DNA of 64,000 nt from G963422275 sp963422275 (GCA_963422275.1 OY729418.1:682001-746000), one strand, 5' to 3'; counted from the first letter of the stretch, positions 1-10,189 are shown. Numbers and translations: made by a program. Notes: generated by a model from the sequence alone, not told the origin.

Positions 1-91
1 CATCGCATGCGCCTGCGAAGTGCGAACAGAGCCTAAATGTTTGAACTGCCGTCGGTGTTGAAACTCCAGACAATCTCAGGAGGCTCGCTAG

Positions 92-1140
92 GGAACCTCT
101 GATTTGAGGGTTTTTCTGGTTTTGGCTGCGGAAACTGTCCTTCCCGGCTGAACCGGTCGGTTTTCAGCGGTCCGGAAGCCCCAAATGCGCGTTTTCGGGG
201 CTGAACCGCCGCCGGTTCAGCTCCCGCGGGGCCGACCCCGGCAAATTCCGGACACGCTTCTCCCTTGTCACGACAGGTGCGGCTGGGCAATCATCAGGTT
301 CGAGAAGCCCAGAAGCAGCGCAAGCCGTTGCACGTTCCTCTTCAGACCTCGATACCGAATCATGTCGCAGCCGAACACCCGCTCGCGATCCGGAACGGAT
401 GCTCCACCCACGCACGCACCCTAGCCTTGCCTTCTCCACCAGAGAATCCGTGCTGCCCGGCGCCAGCGTCCGGCGCTGGCCCGGGGTCAGGGCAATCTGC
501 CGCGACACATCGCGATGCGCGTGCTCCGCGCGCTTGCCGATCCCGCGATATCCAGAGTCACCCCGGACTTGCTCCTCCTCGCCGTGCAGAAGCCGGTCCG
601 AAGGCGCCGAGATGATGGTGCCCTTCTTCAGCACCCCCCCCCCCCCCGCTCGGCCAAGTGATCCCGGATCTCCCGAACGGCAGGTACACCAGTCCGCGGC
701 GCTCCAGCCGGTAGCGGAAGTCGGGATCGTCGTCTCGTCCAGAACCTTCTCAAGAACCGCCCCGGCAAAGCGCCGGATGCTCTCCGCCTCGCAAGCTGAT
801 CCTCCATCGCCAGATCGCTCAGGTTGCAGAACGGCTGCACGCAGTGCGCGCGCAGCATCGCCGACAGCGGATGCGGCTGTCGCCCCTTGCCGCCGCCCTT
901 CGGATGCGTCGGCGCAATGCCAGCCTCCAGTCGTGCCCATGAGATCACGCCGTTCATCCGCTCCGGAAAGATCTCGCGGTGCGTCTTGCGCTTGTTGCAA
1001 TCGCATTCGAGGCTGGCAAAGGTCAATTGCCGAAGGCGCTGCATGTCGTGATCCCCCAAAAGAAAGGCGTGGCGCAAGACAGCGAGTGCGCACCGGATGC
1101 GCAATGACACGCCCAAAATCAGGCTATATTCAGAGGTTCC
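92..1140 (-). mobile_element. IS5-type insertion sequence, copy 1 (degenerate)
   Basis: Both ends are present. The element begins GGAACCTCTGA, ends with the inverted complement, and sits between two CTAG tetranucleotides (88-91 and 1141-1144), the target preference of IS5-family elements. The transposase lies on the minus strand. Its N-terminal part starts MQRLRQLTFASLE near 1043 and resembles IS5 transposases (FLERMDG, YPKGGGKGRQ, MLRVHCVQ). The reading frame changes at least twice, including at a run of 14 C at 634-647, so no full transposase can be read. Six more copies of this element occur in the window. Confidence 0.85.
634..647. repeat. (C)14 homopolymer inside the IS5-type transposase
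   Basis: An uninterrupted run of 14 C (14 G on the coding strand). The same transposase position (ERGGGG...) has 10 G in copy 3 at 20887-20896 and a shorter run in copy 2, so the tract length differs between copies of one element. Confidence 0.9.
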
Positions 1141-1370
1141 CTAGAGGTCTTTCACAGTTCCTCGATGCCCCGCCTCTGCGTGTTACATGCCGGACAGTTC
1201 GGCAGGTTGTTTCTCTCCGGGTCCGTGAGCGTGGTGGCGAATGGTTTCGCTGGGGTGCAAAGCCCGTCTGAACGAGCGATGCGGCATAGTATATCCTGGA
1301 GCGACGCTATCAGTATGGACATCTGGATAAACCGGTCATATCATGCAGTCATTTAGCGCGGAGCAGAAGA

Positions 1371-1595
1371 ATGAAGGTAATCGGCGCGGCTAAATTCAAG
1401 GAGCGATGCTTGGCATTGCTCGACGACCTTGACCAAGACGGCCTCGTCATCACCAAGCGCGGCAAGCCCATCGCACGCCTGCTCCCTTATGAGCGGCAGC
1501 ACGCCGAATTGATCGGCAGCCTTCGTCACAAGATGGAAATTCGGGGGGGCATCCTCTCGACTGGAATCGAATGGGACGCTGATGCTGAATCTTGA
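1371..1595 (+). CDS. Phd/YefM-family antitoxin
   Basis: This 74-residue protein looks like the antitoxin half of a type II toxin-antitoxin module: a DNA-binding repressor that also neutralises the PIN-domain toxin encoded next. The N-terminus (MKVIGAAKFKERC) and the following segment with VITKRGKPIARLLP match the Phd/YefM fold, where the KRGKPIARL strand is characteristic. A GGAG ribosome-binding site lies seven bases before the ATG. The stop codon lies 14 bases inside the next gene, so the two are translationally coupled. Autoregulation of the pair is expected for the family but no operator was identified. The pair is intact although almost everything around it is broken. Confidence 0.85.
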   Translation: MKVIGAAKFKERCLALLDDLDQDGLVITKRGKPIARLLPYERQHAELIGSLRHKMEIRGGILSTGIEWDADAES

Positions 1596-1953
1596 TACCC
1601 ATATTCTTGTCTTTGCCGTCGGCGGTGCGCTGCGTCCAGCGGAAAGCGTGCTGCTGTCACGCGGAAGGTGGTCGGTCTCGGCTATCGTGCTGTGGGAGAT
1701 CGCCAAGCTCGTCCAACTCGGTCGGCTGAACTTGGACCTCGACGACCACGGTGTCAAGCGTGTGCTGGCTTGTCTGCATGTTTGGCCCATCGACCTTGAA
1801 GTCGCCAAGGCCTCCGTGCGCCTCGACTTCAGGGGCGACCCGGCCGACGAGATCATCGCTGCCACAAGCATCGTGCACAACATTCCCTTACTTACCCGTG
1901 ACCGCACCATCCGACGATCAAAGCTCGTTCCTCTGGCCGCACCGACAGAGTGA
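1582..1953 (+). CDS. PIN-domain toxin (VapC-like)
   Basis: A 123-residue PIN-domain protein, predicted to be a metal-dependent ribonuclease toxin partnered with the upstream antitoxin. The acidic residues expected of a PIN active site are present: D5 in LDTHILVF, E39 in VLWEIAKL, D86/D89 in GDPADEIIAATS and D107 in LLTRDRTI. Length is normal for VapC. It overlaps the antitoxin by 14 bases, the usual arrangement of such modules. The cellular RNA target cannot be read from the sequence. It is closest in style to the PIN toxins paired with Phd-type antitoxins. Confidence 0.87.
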   Translation: MLNLDTHILVFAVGGALRPAESVLLSRGRWSVSAIVLWEIAKLVQLGRLNLDLDDHGVKRVLACLHVWPIDLEVAKASVRLDFRGDPADEIIAATSIVHNIPLLTRDRTIRRSKLVPLAAPTE

Positions 1954-2776
1954 CGGTCACGGGCAACGCCATGCCGGCCGCACCAACATGCCGGATGTTT
2001 TCATTCTCGCCATCGTCGAAGAGGGAGATGGTTTCGTAGCCACACCGTGCTATGCTTGCCATCCCTTCCGACGCGAGCTGAATTTCGGGGCAACGAATGA
2101 GATGTGCAGGATGAACGACTGGCTTGCGTGGTGCACGCGCCTTCGCAAGGAGGGAGGAATGTGAGAAACAGACGATCAACATCCCGGCTGCGGAGGGTGG
2201 TTTGAACTCAAAACAACAGATTTCGGGCCGATTTATCGACGCCATGGTCGGTCTGCGTCCGCTGACTGCGTTGGTCAAGCCGAGCAACACCGGCAAGTCC
2301 TCTAGCGACCTTGATCTACGCGTTGCGTCGATATTTCGGCGTTGGGGAACAGCCCGTGGTTTGGCACCTTCTCCGAGGTGGCTGGCACCGGCGGCGCTGG
2401 CCGGGGAATCTTTCCGCCGCAACTATCCACGCACTCGGCAAAGTGGCTCAATCGTTCCTGGATAGCCAGATGCATGCGAACGAAGCGAGCGTCGTCCGTT
2501 GCCCTTGATCACTGATCTGATTCGTTCCGCAACCGCTTGCTGTCCATCTGCCTGACCTCCAAAACGAAACGTTAACCATTGCATCACCAAGCCTGCGGAA
2601 TCGGAAATGAGCCTTTGGTTTCAATGGGTTTCTACCGATCTGAATTCGTGGCACTTTGAACGACAAGATCGTTAGCGATGCCTCAATTCCCGACGCTGGA
2701 ATGTTACCAGCGTTGTTGCGCCAAGTCGTTGAAAAACTGTTCATTTGCATGAGAGCCAGCCAAGGTATGTGCTTAG
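1954..2776. other. Region without a recognisable gene
   Basis: Open frames here are short, overlap on both strands and show no family resemblance. It is probably remnant or intergenic DNA between the toxin gene and the next IS. Confidence 0.5.
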
Positions 2777-3251
2777 GTTGTGCACCCATAAGATGCAAGA
2801 CAGGATTGGCGGGTTTCAAGCCATGAAGATGTTGCCGATGTTCGCCGCGACTTGACTGATCAGGAATGGGCCGTGATCCGGCCGCTGCTGCCGAACAGGC
2901 CGCGCGGAGCGCCGAGCAGGTCTCCGGCAAGACCGTCGTGGCGACGGCCCCCTTCGGCATTCCTCCGGCGCAAAACACCATGGCCGACCGGGTTCATGAC
3001 GCCCAGGCCATTCCCGACCCGATCCGCGAGCATGGCTCGCGGCCGCATACTCCCGCCCGGGGCGATCAAAAGGGACAGCGTCCAGTCGATCCGGCGCTCT
3101 GCCAACAGCGCAATCCGGCCGAGCGTTTCCTCAGCAAGCTCAAGCGCTTTCGCGGCATCGCCACGCGCTACGGCAAGCGCGCCCGGAACTTCCTCTCCGC
3201 CATTGCCTTGGCCTGCACCAAGCTCTGGGCCCGGCACAACGAGCACACAAC
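2777..3251 (+). mobile_element. IS427-group (IS5 family) element, internally deleted
   Basis: The left end GTTGTGCACCCAT follows TTAG at 2773-2776. The right end (complementary type, GAGCACACAAC) precedes CTAG at 3252-3255. The reading frame begins like an IS427 OrfA (LTDQEWAVIRPLLP near 2852) and passes directly into the OrfB C-terminus (FLSKLKRFRGIATRYGKRARNF). About 300 bases of the central part are missing compared with the copy at 17378-18144. It cannot encode an active transposase. Confidence 0.8.
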
Positions 3252-3255
3252 CTAG

Positions 3256-3905
3256 GCAGCTGCCCCTTTCCCGGCAACGATGCAAGGGGCAGAAGCGGTG
3301 CGACCAGGCATGTCATTCACGGTGTCATTCGACGACCGGCGGCACTGGCAGCGTAACGTTGCCGACAGGAACCGGCCGCAGAAACCCGCGAGGCGAGCGC
3401 ACATCATCCCGCGCAACGGTCGACAGCGGCGGCTGCGCTCTGTCGTTGAAGGGCAACCCGGGCGCCGCCGCAACCGGACCGGTAATCTGGCGATGCCGAA
3501 ACAAGGGGAGAGCGTGCGGTGCATCTTGGCAGGCACAGCGCCTGGTGCTTCCGCATTGCCCGGAAACGACCCCCCGAAAATGCCGGCGCCGTCTTCGGTC
3601 AATCAAGGAGAATGGTATCTCCGCGACATGCAAGAACAGGTTGCGCCGGTGGCGGGAGCCGGCAAGAGTTCATTCGCGGCCCAGGCATCAAGCATTGAAA
3701 CTGGGGACTGTGCCGCAATTCAACGCAAGGGAAGCGGCAATGACGCACTGTCCGTTTCGCACGGATCCAGCCATCTTCAAGTCTAAGACGAGAATCAGGA
3801 AGCTCTCCAGCGAAACCGGAGCCATGTCCGGGTTCCAACTTGCGCCCCACCCCCAGGCTGCCCTCGGCGACTCCGTCGCCGGCAGGGGGATTCAGGAACA
3901 GCGGG
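3256..3905. other. Region without a recognisable gene
   Basis: GC-rich DNA between an IS remnant and the iron-transporter pseudogene. Several open frames exist on both strands but none has a recognisable domain or convincing start. Confidence 0.45.
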
Positions 3906-4681
3906 TCACCGTTTCCCGGATTGGTCGCGAGGCAGAAGCACCGGCCCTCGCATGACGACGATCTGGTCCGAGACGGCCAAAGCCTCCTCCTGATCGTGGG
4001 TCACGTAGACCACCGTCAGCCCAGGGTCTTCTGGATCTCCCGGATCTCCTCGCGCACGGTGCGGCGCAGCTTGGCATCGAGATTCGAAAGCGGCTCGTCG
4101 AACAGCAGCACTTGGGGTTCCAGAACCAGCGCCCGAGCCACCGCGACCCGTTGTTGCTGACCACCCGACAGCTCCGACGGCAACCGGCTGCCGTATCCCC
4201 CGAGGCCTACCAGATCGAGACCCTGCAAGGCGCGATACAGGAACGAGGCGGCGGCAAGCAGTCCGCCGTACCCCATGCCGAATTGCCGGTCGTCCAAAGG
4301 CTTGAAAAGCGCATCGGCCCAAGCGAAATTCCAGCCGCGGATGCCAATCGAAAAACCCTGAAGGGTCAGCCAGACAAAGCCGGAAGCCCCGGCCACCGTC
4401 AAAACCAGCGAAAAAACCGGATCGGTCCGGCGCCGCTTCAGAACCAGAAGCGGCGCAGCCAGCATCAGCGCCAGCGGGGCCAGCCAGAGCTTCTCTCCCG
4501 ACGCAATCAGGAAGCCGGCCGGTGCGAAGTCGCTGTCCAGCGGATAGCCATCGACAAGCCATTCAAAAAGCAGGAACCCCTCTATCCCGTACCAAGGGAC
4601 AACAAGGTATCCAACCCACCCGACAATGATCCAGAACGTCAGAACCGAATGGGGACGACCTTCATCAACCGGCCGACGCAA
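3906..4681 (-). pseudogene. Collapsed iron(III) ABC transporter: permease fragment fused to ATPase (FbpB-FbpC-like)
   Basis: The N-terminal part, starting near 4681, is a hydrophobic permease segment (VLTFWIIVGWVGYLVVPWYG, then further membrane helices) like FbpB-type iron(III) permeases. It runs without a stop into the C-terminal half of an ABC ATPase, with signature LSGGQQQRVAVARAL, Walker B LLFDEPLSNLDAKLRR and, after a frameshift near 4020, the H-loop VVYVTHDQEEALAVSDQI. The rest of the permease and the ATPase Walker A are missing, so a deletion joined two neighbouring genes. It cannot be a working transporter. The FbpA-like fragment just upstream on the same strand supports the identification as a former fbpABC locus. 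Confidence 0.75.
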
Positions 4682-4689
4682 GCGACGCG

Positions 4690-4881
4690 CTATTGCGGCA
4701 ACGTGGAAACCTCGTCATCCCATTTCTTCAGAAGACGCCGGCGCGTGTCGCTGGAACCGTAGGTCCTGAAGTCGCAGTCGATCAGGTTGATCTGCGACAT
4801 GTCGGGAACGCTCGCCGAAGTCTCGGCTCCCATGTTCGACGGAACCTGGAAGGAATTCACTTGGAGAGCAAGGTTCTCCAA
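4690..4881 (-). pseudogene. C-terminal remnant of an iron(III)-binding periplasmic protein (FbpA-like)
   Basis: Sixty-three residues ending in LIDCDFRTYGSSDTRRRLL and KKWDDEVSTLP. This pattern resembles the C-terminus of ABC iron(III) substrate-binding proteins. It lies directly upstream, on the same strand, of the collapsed permease/ATPase remnant, matching fbpA-fbpB-fbpC gene order. The N-terminal domain and signal peptide are absent, so it is non-functional. Identification rests on short C-terminal resemblance plus context. Confidence 0.55.
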
Positions 4882-4942
4882 CTTGTGGAAAGGGGCGTGC
4901 CTAGACCGTAACCTACAGGTTTTGTTGGGTTATTTCAGGAAT

Positions 4943-6225
4943 TCAGGTTCTATCAAGTAACTTGTCAACACTATCGCAACACCGTGAATCGGGCGACAAA
5001 TTATCACGCGACCGCCCTGAGACGCAACCGTGACGGGCGCCGGCTCTGCGCCTCGCGCCGCCGGGAGAAGAGGTCCGGCCGGTATCGGGGCGGCGGCAGG
5101 ATGTCCAGAAGAGCATGTCTCCGCCGTTCCTTTTCACCTGTCCGGAGGAGACAACACCCATGACGACAACGATCGCCCTTCCCGGAAACGCCTGCACTTG
5201 GCTAGTTAACCACTCCACCCTTTGTCCGAAAGCACTGGTTGCGGCAAAGAGATACGAGTAAGTGCCCACCGTGTCCGCCGACCCTGGAACAAGGTCCGCG
5301 CCAAGCCCCAAGGCACCCACCGCTGTTCCCAAGAGGTCGCCGTTCGCCGCTGACCAAACCCCTCCGGCGATTCCCATAGACCATGACGTGAGGCTTTTGC
5401 CCACGGATCGTCCAACCGAACACCGGTTGTCGTGGGCCATGTCCGCGATCTCCTGCCTCCTTTCCAGTATCGCCGCCTCCCGCTCCACAGGGTCGCTGAG
5501 CCGGCCGAGTTCGACGAGAAAGCCCCGGAGACTGCGCATGTAGGCTCTGTGCGCTTCCCGGTGGTCATCCCGGAGTTGGAGCACCTCCTCGAGCGGGACC
5601 GCCGACAGGTCCAGCGTGACTGGCTCCAAGTCCAGCCTGATCACGCCTTCACAAGACGGCATCGACTCCCTGGACAATGCATCCAACAGGTCCGTAGCCG
5701 CCTTCGGGCAGTTCGTCGCCGGATGCACCGCCATCCCGCGACGGGCTCCCGCGCGTCGCGCCAGCTGGCCCAGGATCACCAAGATCGTCGTGCGGACCAC
5801 GGGGTGGAGCGGGATCGACACGCCGTCTTCGCTGGGGCGCGCCAGTCCTCTCTGTCTCAGTTCGTCCACCAAGAACCCCGCCAGCTTTGCGTCCGCCCCG
5901 TAGCCGATCCGCGACTGAGACAGTTCCGCGAAGCGGCGTTTCTCCGGCAACCCGTCGAAGACTCCTCCCGCAAGCAATTCCACCATGATCTCCGCCAGCG
6001 TCTCGGCCACTTCTGCGTCGATCCACTCCTTCGGTTCCAGAACGCGAAGGAGCCCTGCTCTTCCAACGGTCCGGCGAGGGACGGATCCGCGTCTCGATGG
6101 CGCCCCCGCATGTAGTTGGGCAGCAGGATGGCCACTTCGTCGAAGAAGAGCAGCAACGACTTGATCCAGTCCCCTTCCTTCGCCAGCCAGTAGGGAGCCG
6201 GGTAGTAGTAGGCGGTATCTCTCAT
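4943..6225 (-). pseudogene. Frameshifted gene for an unknown protein of about 400 residues
   Basis: Translation can start at 6225 with MRDTAYYYPAPYWLAKEGDW, then KSLLLFFDEVAILLPNYMRG. Near 6050 the frame must change: GPLEEQG continues in another frame as LLRVLEPKEWIDAEVAETLAEI. One missing base in the G run of the coding strand would explain it. The downstream part has an alpha-helical look with a charged segment (EREAAILERRQEIADMA) and a Gly/Ala-rich, possibly membrane-associated stretch (GDLLGTAVGALGLGADLVPG). I do not recognise the family with confidence; DUF6236-type proteins are a possibility only. It could be a real pseudogene or a single sequencing error. Confidence 0.5.
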
Positions 6226-6432
6226 TTCTTCCTTCCGCGTCTATTGGGCGCCGCCGCCCGGTCCCTTTTCGTTGGTGGGACCCTGGGGCACCGGCACGTG
6301 AATTCACGGTTCCGATTGTTGGGCGATCCCTTTGGGCCGGGCCGTCGCACTTCGTTTCGAGCCTCGGCAAACTGCCGCCCTGGCATCCGAGCTTCAGGTC
6401 CGCACTGCAATCGTCGTCCGCACCGGCCTGCC

Positions 6433-6717
6433 TCAGCCGTCCGCCGGCACAAGTCCCACGGTCAGCCGTGTGCCGGTTGCTTCGGCGTAGCGGCGAAGGG
6501 TCGCGAAGGACGGCGACACCCCGCCGCCCTCCAGCCGCGCGACGGCGGACTGGGTCGTGCCGAGCCGCCGGGCAAGCTCCGCCTGCGTCAGCTTCGCCGC
6601 CGCGCGGGCGCGGACCAGCGCCTCGATGAGTGCGTACTCCTCGTCGACGCGCGTGTATTCCTCCCGGAACCCGGGATCCTCCATGAAGCGCGCCTTCAGG
6701 TCCTTCAGCTTCGTCAT
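6433..6717 (-). CDS. Helix-turn-helix antitoxin/transcriptional regulator (HigA-like)
   Basis: A 94-residue protein with a helix-turn-helix of the XRE type in residues 37-85 (AKLTQAELARRLGTTQSAVARLE, then SPSFATLRRYAEATG). The preceding helical part (KARFMEDPGFREEYTRVDEE) is typical of HigA-type antitoxins that act downstream of a Gp49/HigB toxin. Its ATG overlaps the toxin stop codon (ATGA), so the order is toxin then antitoxin, as in higBA. It would bind its own promoter and neutralise the toxin. The neighbouring toxin frame is broken, so this copy may be an orphan antitoxin. Confidence 0.8.
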   Translation of the reverse strand: MTKLKDLKARFMEDPGFREEYTRVDEEYALIEALVRARAAAKLTQAELARRLGTTQSAVARLEGGGVSPSFATLRRYAEATGTRLTVGLVPADG

Positions 6718-7030
6718 GTCATCACCTGCCTCATCCGTTCCCTGGCGGTCGCGAGCGCATGGCGTGGCGTCTTGCGCGACTTCTTCGCGAAGACGTGCAG
6801 CACCACCACCCGCCGTCACGTAGATCCCCCGCGCGATGCCGCCCTCGGCCCGCACCCGAAGCTCCCAGAGCTTTCCGTCGAGATGCCTGACATGCGGTGC
6901 GCTGAAGAGCCTCCAGCCCGACATTCTCCACCGTCTCCAGCAGCCGCAACGCCACCGGCAAGGCGGCCATTTCGGCGTCGACGGCCGACACGGTTTCGAC
7001 CGTCCAGTCCATCTCCGACATATAGCGCAT
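6715..7030 (-). pseudogene. HigB/Gp49-like toxin, two frameshifts
   Basis: Three consecutive frames together spell a phage-derived Gp49/HigB-type toxin. The first is DWTVETVSAVDAEMAALP from 7030, then APHVRHLDGKLWELRVRAEG with GIARGIYVTA, then VLHVFAKKSRKTPRHALATA, ending ERMRQVMT at a stop that overlaps the antitoxin ATG. Proteins of this family degrade ribosome-associated mRNA. Two indels separate the pieces, so as written the toxin cannot be made. Restoring both shifts would give a protein of normal length (about 105 residues). Confidence 0.75.
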
Positions 7031-7143
7031 TCGCTATAGTCTTTCAAGCACGCGAACCCGGCGAGACCGCTCGCCACCGATTTCCGGCCAGCGGGTCTTC
7101 GACCTGATCGCGCCGATCCGGGCGCGGGCGCCGCCCGGTAGCC

Positions 7144-7401
7144 CTATGTGGCAAACGGTCTTCCGCGCACTGCCAATGGACTCTCCTGCGGCCTTTTCCC
7201 GACCAATAGGTCCCGCGCCACCGAGAGTCGGAGTCTGGCCGGGAGCCGGGCGGCGGCCGGATGTCCCGGGGGCGCCGAATAGCTCAGCATCTTCTTCACC
7301 GTCCGACGGTCGATACCGAACCGCCGGCCCGCTTCCCTGTGGCTCAGACCCTCCTCGACAACCGCAAGCCGAACCGCCGCATAAAGCTCCACGCCATACA
7401 T
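7144..7401 (-). pseudogene. IstA N-terminal fragment of an IS21-family element
   Basis: The first 85 residues (MYGVELYAAVRLAVVEEGLS, then HREAGRRFGIDRRTVKKMLSY) match the N-terminal helix-turn-helix region of IS21-family IstA transposases. The frame then degenerates; there is no DDE catalytic domain and no istB helper gene nearby. GC-rich flanking DNA at 7437-7490 may be the left terminus of the IS21 element, abutting the truncated IS5-family transposase. Confidence 0.7.
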
Positions 7402-7494
7402 CCCCGCCCCTCGCCGAACTAGACAAGGGGCTATAGATGGCGCAATTTTGCGCCGCCGTGACCGGACAAACCCGGTGCTTCCTGTGGAGCATTA

Positions 7495-8346
7495 TTCCGC
7501 CGCCGTTAACATACAGGAACGGATGCTCCACCTTGGCCCGCACCGACGCCTTGCGCTTCTCCGCCACCGCCGCCGCTCCTGCCTTGTCCAGCACCCAACG
7601 CTTGCCGGCCTTCATCGCCACCTGCCAGTCCACATCCGTGTCCCGGTTCTCCTCGCGCTTGCCCACCCCTTGGTAGCCCGTGTCGCCCCACACCCGCTCC
7701 TCGCCCCCGTGCAACAGCGCGTGCGCAGTGGCCACATCCGATGTGTTCGCCGGCGTCGTCTCTAGGCTGTGTGTCAGACCCGAGCGCGCATCCACCCCGA
7801 TATGCGCCTTCATCCCGAAAGACCACTGATTGCCCTTCTTCGTCCGGTGCATCTCCGGGTCCCGCTCGCCCTTGCAATTCTTCGTCGACGACGGCGCGGC
7901 AATGAGGCTCGCGTCCACGATCGCCCCCGTCTGCAGCCGATGCCCAAACGCGTCCAGGTGCGCGTTGATCTCCTTGAACAGCGCCTCGCCCAGACCGTGT
8001 CTCTCCAGCAAGTGGCGGAAGTGCAGGATCGTCGTCTCGCCGGGCAGCGCACCCGACAGGCGTAGCCCCACAAACCGCCGCACCGCCGCCACCTCGTAGA
8101 GCAGGTCTTCCATGCCAGGGTCGCTCAGCTTGTAGAACCACTGCACGCAGTGCACCCGCAGCATCACACCCAGCGGATACGGTCGGCAATCGCGCCAGCC
8201 TTCAGATAGACCGGCTCGATGCACTCCTCCAGACGACCCCAGGGAATCAGACCGTCCATCTTCTCAAGGAACGCCTCGCGCCGCGTGCCACGCTTCTTCA
8301 GGTCGTGCTCCAGCTCCGCAAACGTCGCTTGCTCCATGCCTCGCAC
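7495..8346 (-). pseudogene. IS5-family transposase, frameshifted and 3'-truncated
   Basis: The N-terminus starts at 8346 (MRGMEQATFAELEHDLKKRG). It shifts frame near 8170 and continues through MLRVHCVQWFYKLSDPGMED, the first catalytic Asp region (GAIVDASLIAAPSSTKN), the second (VWGDTGYQGVGKREE) and the Glu region (VRAKVEHPF). It ends abruptly around 7495 where other sequence, possibly an IS21 end, begins. It differs in sequence from the repeated IS5-type copies. The N-terminal frameshift and lost C-terminus make it inactive. Confidence 0.75.
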
Positions 8347-8433
8347 TCCAGTCCGTCACCAATGGACCCGATTATGCCAAACCCGACTTGTTCAGAACTT
8401 CCTTATCGACCTGTCCGATTTTCCGGCGCCACC

Positions 8434-8857
8434 TCAGGTTATGATGGCGTCGAAGTCTCGAACCATATCGCGGCGCTGGAACATGGTTTGCGGCGCATGC
8501 GCGGGGGGGGGGTTCCCCTCTGCAATCGCCTCATCCGCGAGGTCCACGCCAAGTTGCTCGCGCGAGGCCACGGCAGCGGCAAAGCGCCGGGCGAACTCCG
8601 ACATGCGCAAAACTGGATCGGCGGCAGCCGTCCCGGAACGGCGCGTTTCGTGCCGCCGCCGGCTCATCTCGGGCCACAATTCAGGTCCGACCCGGAGCGC
8701 TTTCTCCATGCGCGGGAGACCGGTTTGCCCGCGCTCCTGCAGGCGGGCCTCGCTCACGTCCAGTTCGAGACCAATTGCGTTTCCTGTCCGCAGTTCGGCT
8801 GAGCTTGGGGCGCAATCAGATCCTGGTTTGCACAAACCCTTCGTCAGCAAGTCCAGG
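8434..8857. other. No assignable gene; contains a (G)10 tract
   Basis: A minus-strand open frame crosses this region downstream of the integrase remnant, but no domain is recognised. A run of 10 G lies at 8503-8512. Confidence 0.4.
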
Positions 8858-10020
8858 TCAAGCCGCAGTGGCCGAGCCGGGAAAATCGGATGCCGTAGAG
8901 GCCATTGGTGCATCGATCCTGTCGGCGACCCGCTGAGCGGGTTCGCGAAGCTGCTCAACCGTCCAGTCGGCGGCGCAGCCCTCGGTCGCGTCGGAGGGTC
9001 GGGCGTGGTTGACCAACCGCTTGGTCAGCGAGCGCGGCAGCATCAACTCGCGTTCCGCCACCGTGATGAAGCAATTGCGCAGGCCGTGGAACCAGAACTT
9101 CGCGCCCGCCGTCTTGCCGATCCGGGGATGGAGATGCGAAAGCTCCACGATGTGTCCCGTCTCGCTCGTCGCCGAAGAAAACACCCAGCCTTCCGGCTCC
9201 TCCGCCGGGTATCCCGCTTCCTCCCGGAGGCGTCCCAGGATGACCGCCAGCTGCCGGGTGATCGGAAGCTCCAGCGGCTCCCCCGTCTTGGTCTCCTCGA
9301 CCCGCAGTTCAAGCCGCTCAAGGTCCACCCGGTCCCATTGCAGGGAGATGGTCTCGCCCCGGCGCATCCCGGTGTGCATGCCGATCAGGAAGATGTCCCG
9401 CGTCGCCGGGACGACCGCCTCGGCCTGCGGCGAACCACAGATCGACCGGATTGCGCAAGCCCTCGCGGTCGGCGCAGGGGCGGCGGCAGGCCGAGCGCAG
9501 CAACGACATCGACTGGTTCGCCACCGCCCACCCGTTCTTCCCGGTGATCAGATGGAACCGGGCCTCCACGTCCCGGCGGGAGATGCCTTCGAGCGGCCGG
9601 GCGAGCCAGTCGCCGAAGCAGCGCCGCATGGGACTGCGGCAGAGGACTTCCGTCGTCGCCCGCCTCGGAACGCCCTCCCGCCGGATCCTCTCTCCCCGTG
9701 CGACACGCCCGAACAGGTCCTGGGCCTTCCTCCGCGCCTCAATCGGGGGCGAAGCGTCCGATGACGACACGCTTGTTGGGCGCCTTGCGCCCGACGTCGC
9801 CGGGGCGGCAGTTGACGATGAAGGACTTGGTGCCGGAGGGCTGGACGCGGCACCCGAACCCGGTGAGCCTGTCGTCCCAGGCGATCCAGGACTTGTCGGC
9901 GGGCTCGAGGGCCGCGACGGTCCGCTTGGTCAGGTTGACCCTGACTTTCGCAATGCGCTTGCCGGAACGGGTTTCGGTTCTTGTCCTGCTGTCATGACAG
10001 TGCAGGGCGCCGTTTGGGTC
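8858..10020 (-). pseudogene. Tyrosine recombinase/integrase (P4-type) pseudogene with Tyr-to-Cys active site
   Basis: The N-terminal arm-binding domain can be read from about 10000 (KRTVAALEPADKSWIAWDD, then RLTGFGCRVQPSGTKSFIVN), as in DUF4102/P4-type integrases. Frames then change twice, through FGDWLARPLEGISRRDVEAR. The catalytic domain retains the first Arg (MHTGMRRGETISLQW) and the HxxR box (FHGLRNCF). The position where related integrases carry the nucleophilic tyrosine (NHARPSDATEG-Tyr-AADWT) is a TGC cysteine codon at 8977-8975. Two frameshifts plus the lost tyrosine mean it cannot recombine DNA. It marks a former integrated element; no attachment-site repeat was found. Confidence 0.85.
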
Positions 10021-10189
10021 AGCACTGCCGTCAACACACGAATGGAAACCGAGGCGCAAGGCAGCGTATCCGGTTCGCCTCTCGGTTAGTGAAAACACTG
10101 TGCTATCCATTGATATATAGCTATTTATGTCGTGTTGAGCGCAACCGCACGCATCCCTGTCAGATAGAACACAATAAGGTTCTTCAACA

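Noticed and set aside
399..1271. Plus-strand open frame of 290 codons over IS5-type copy 1
   Set aside because: It is the antisense of the transposase and contains the inverted ends; repeated copies show the coding strand is minus.
2852..3955. 367-codon plus-strand frame taken as one protein
   Set aside because: It starts in the deleted IS427 element and runs through its right end into unrelated DNA.
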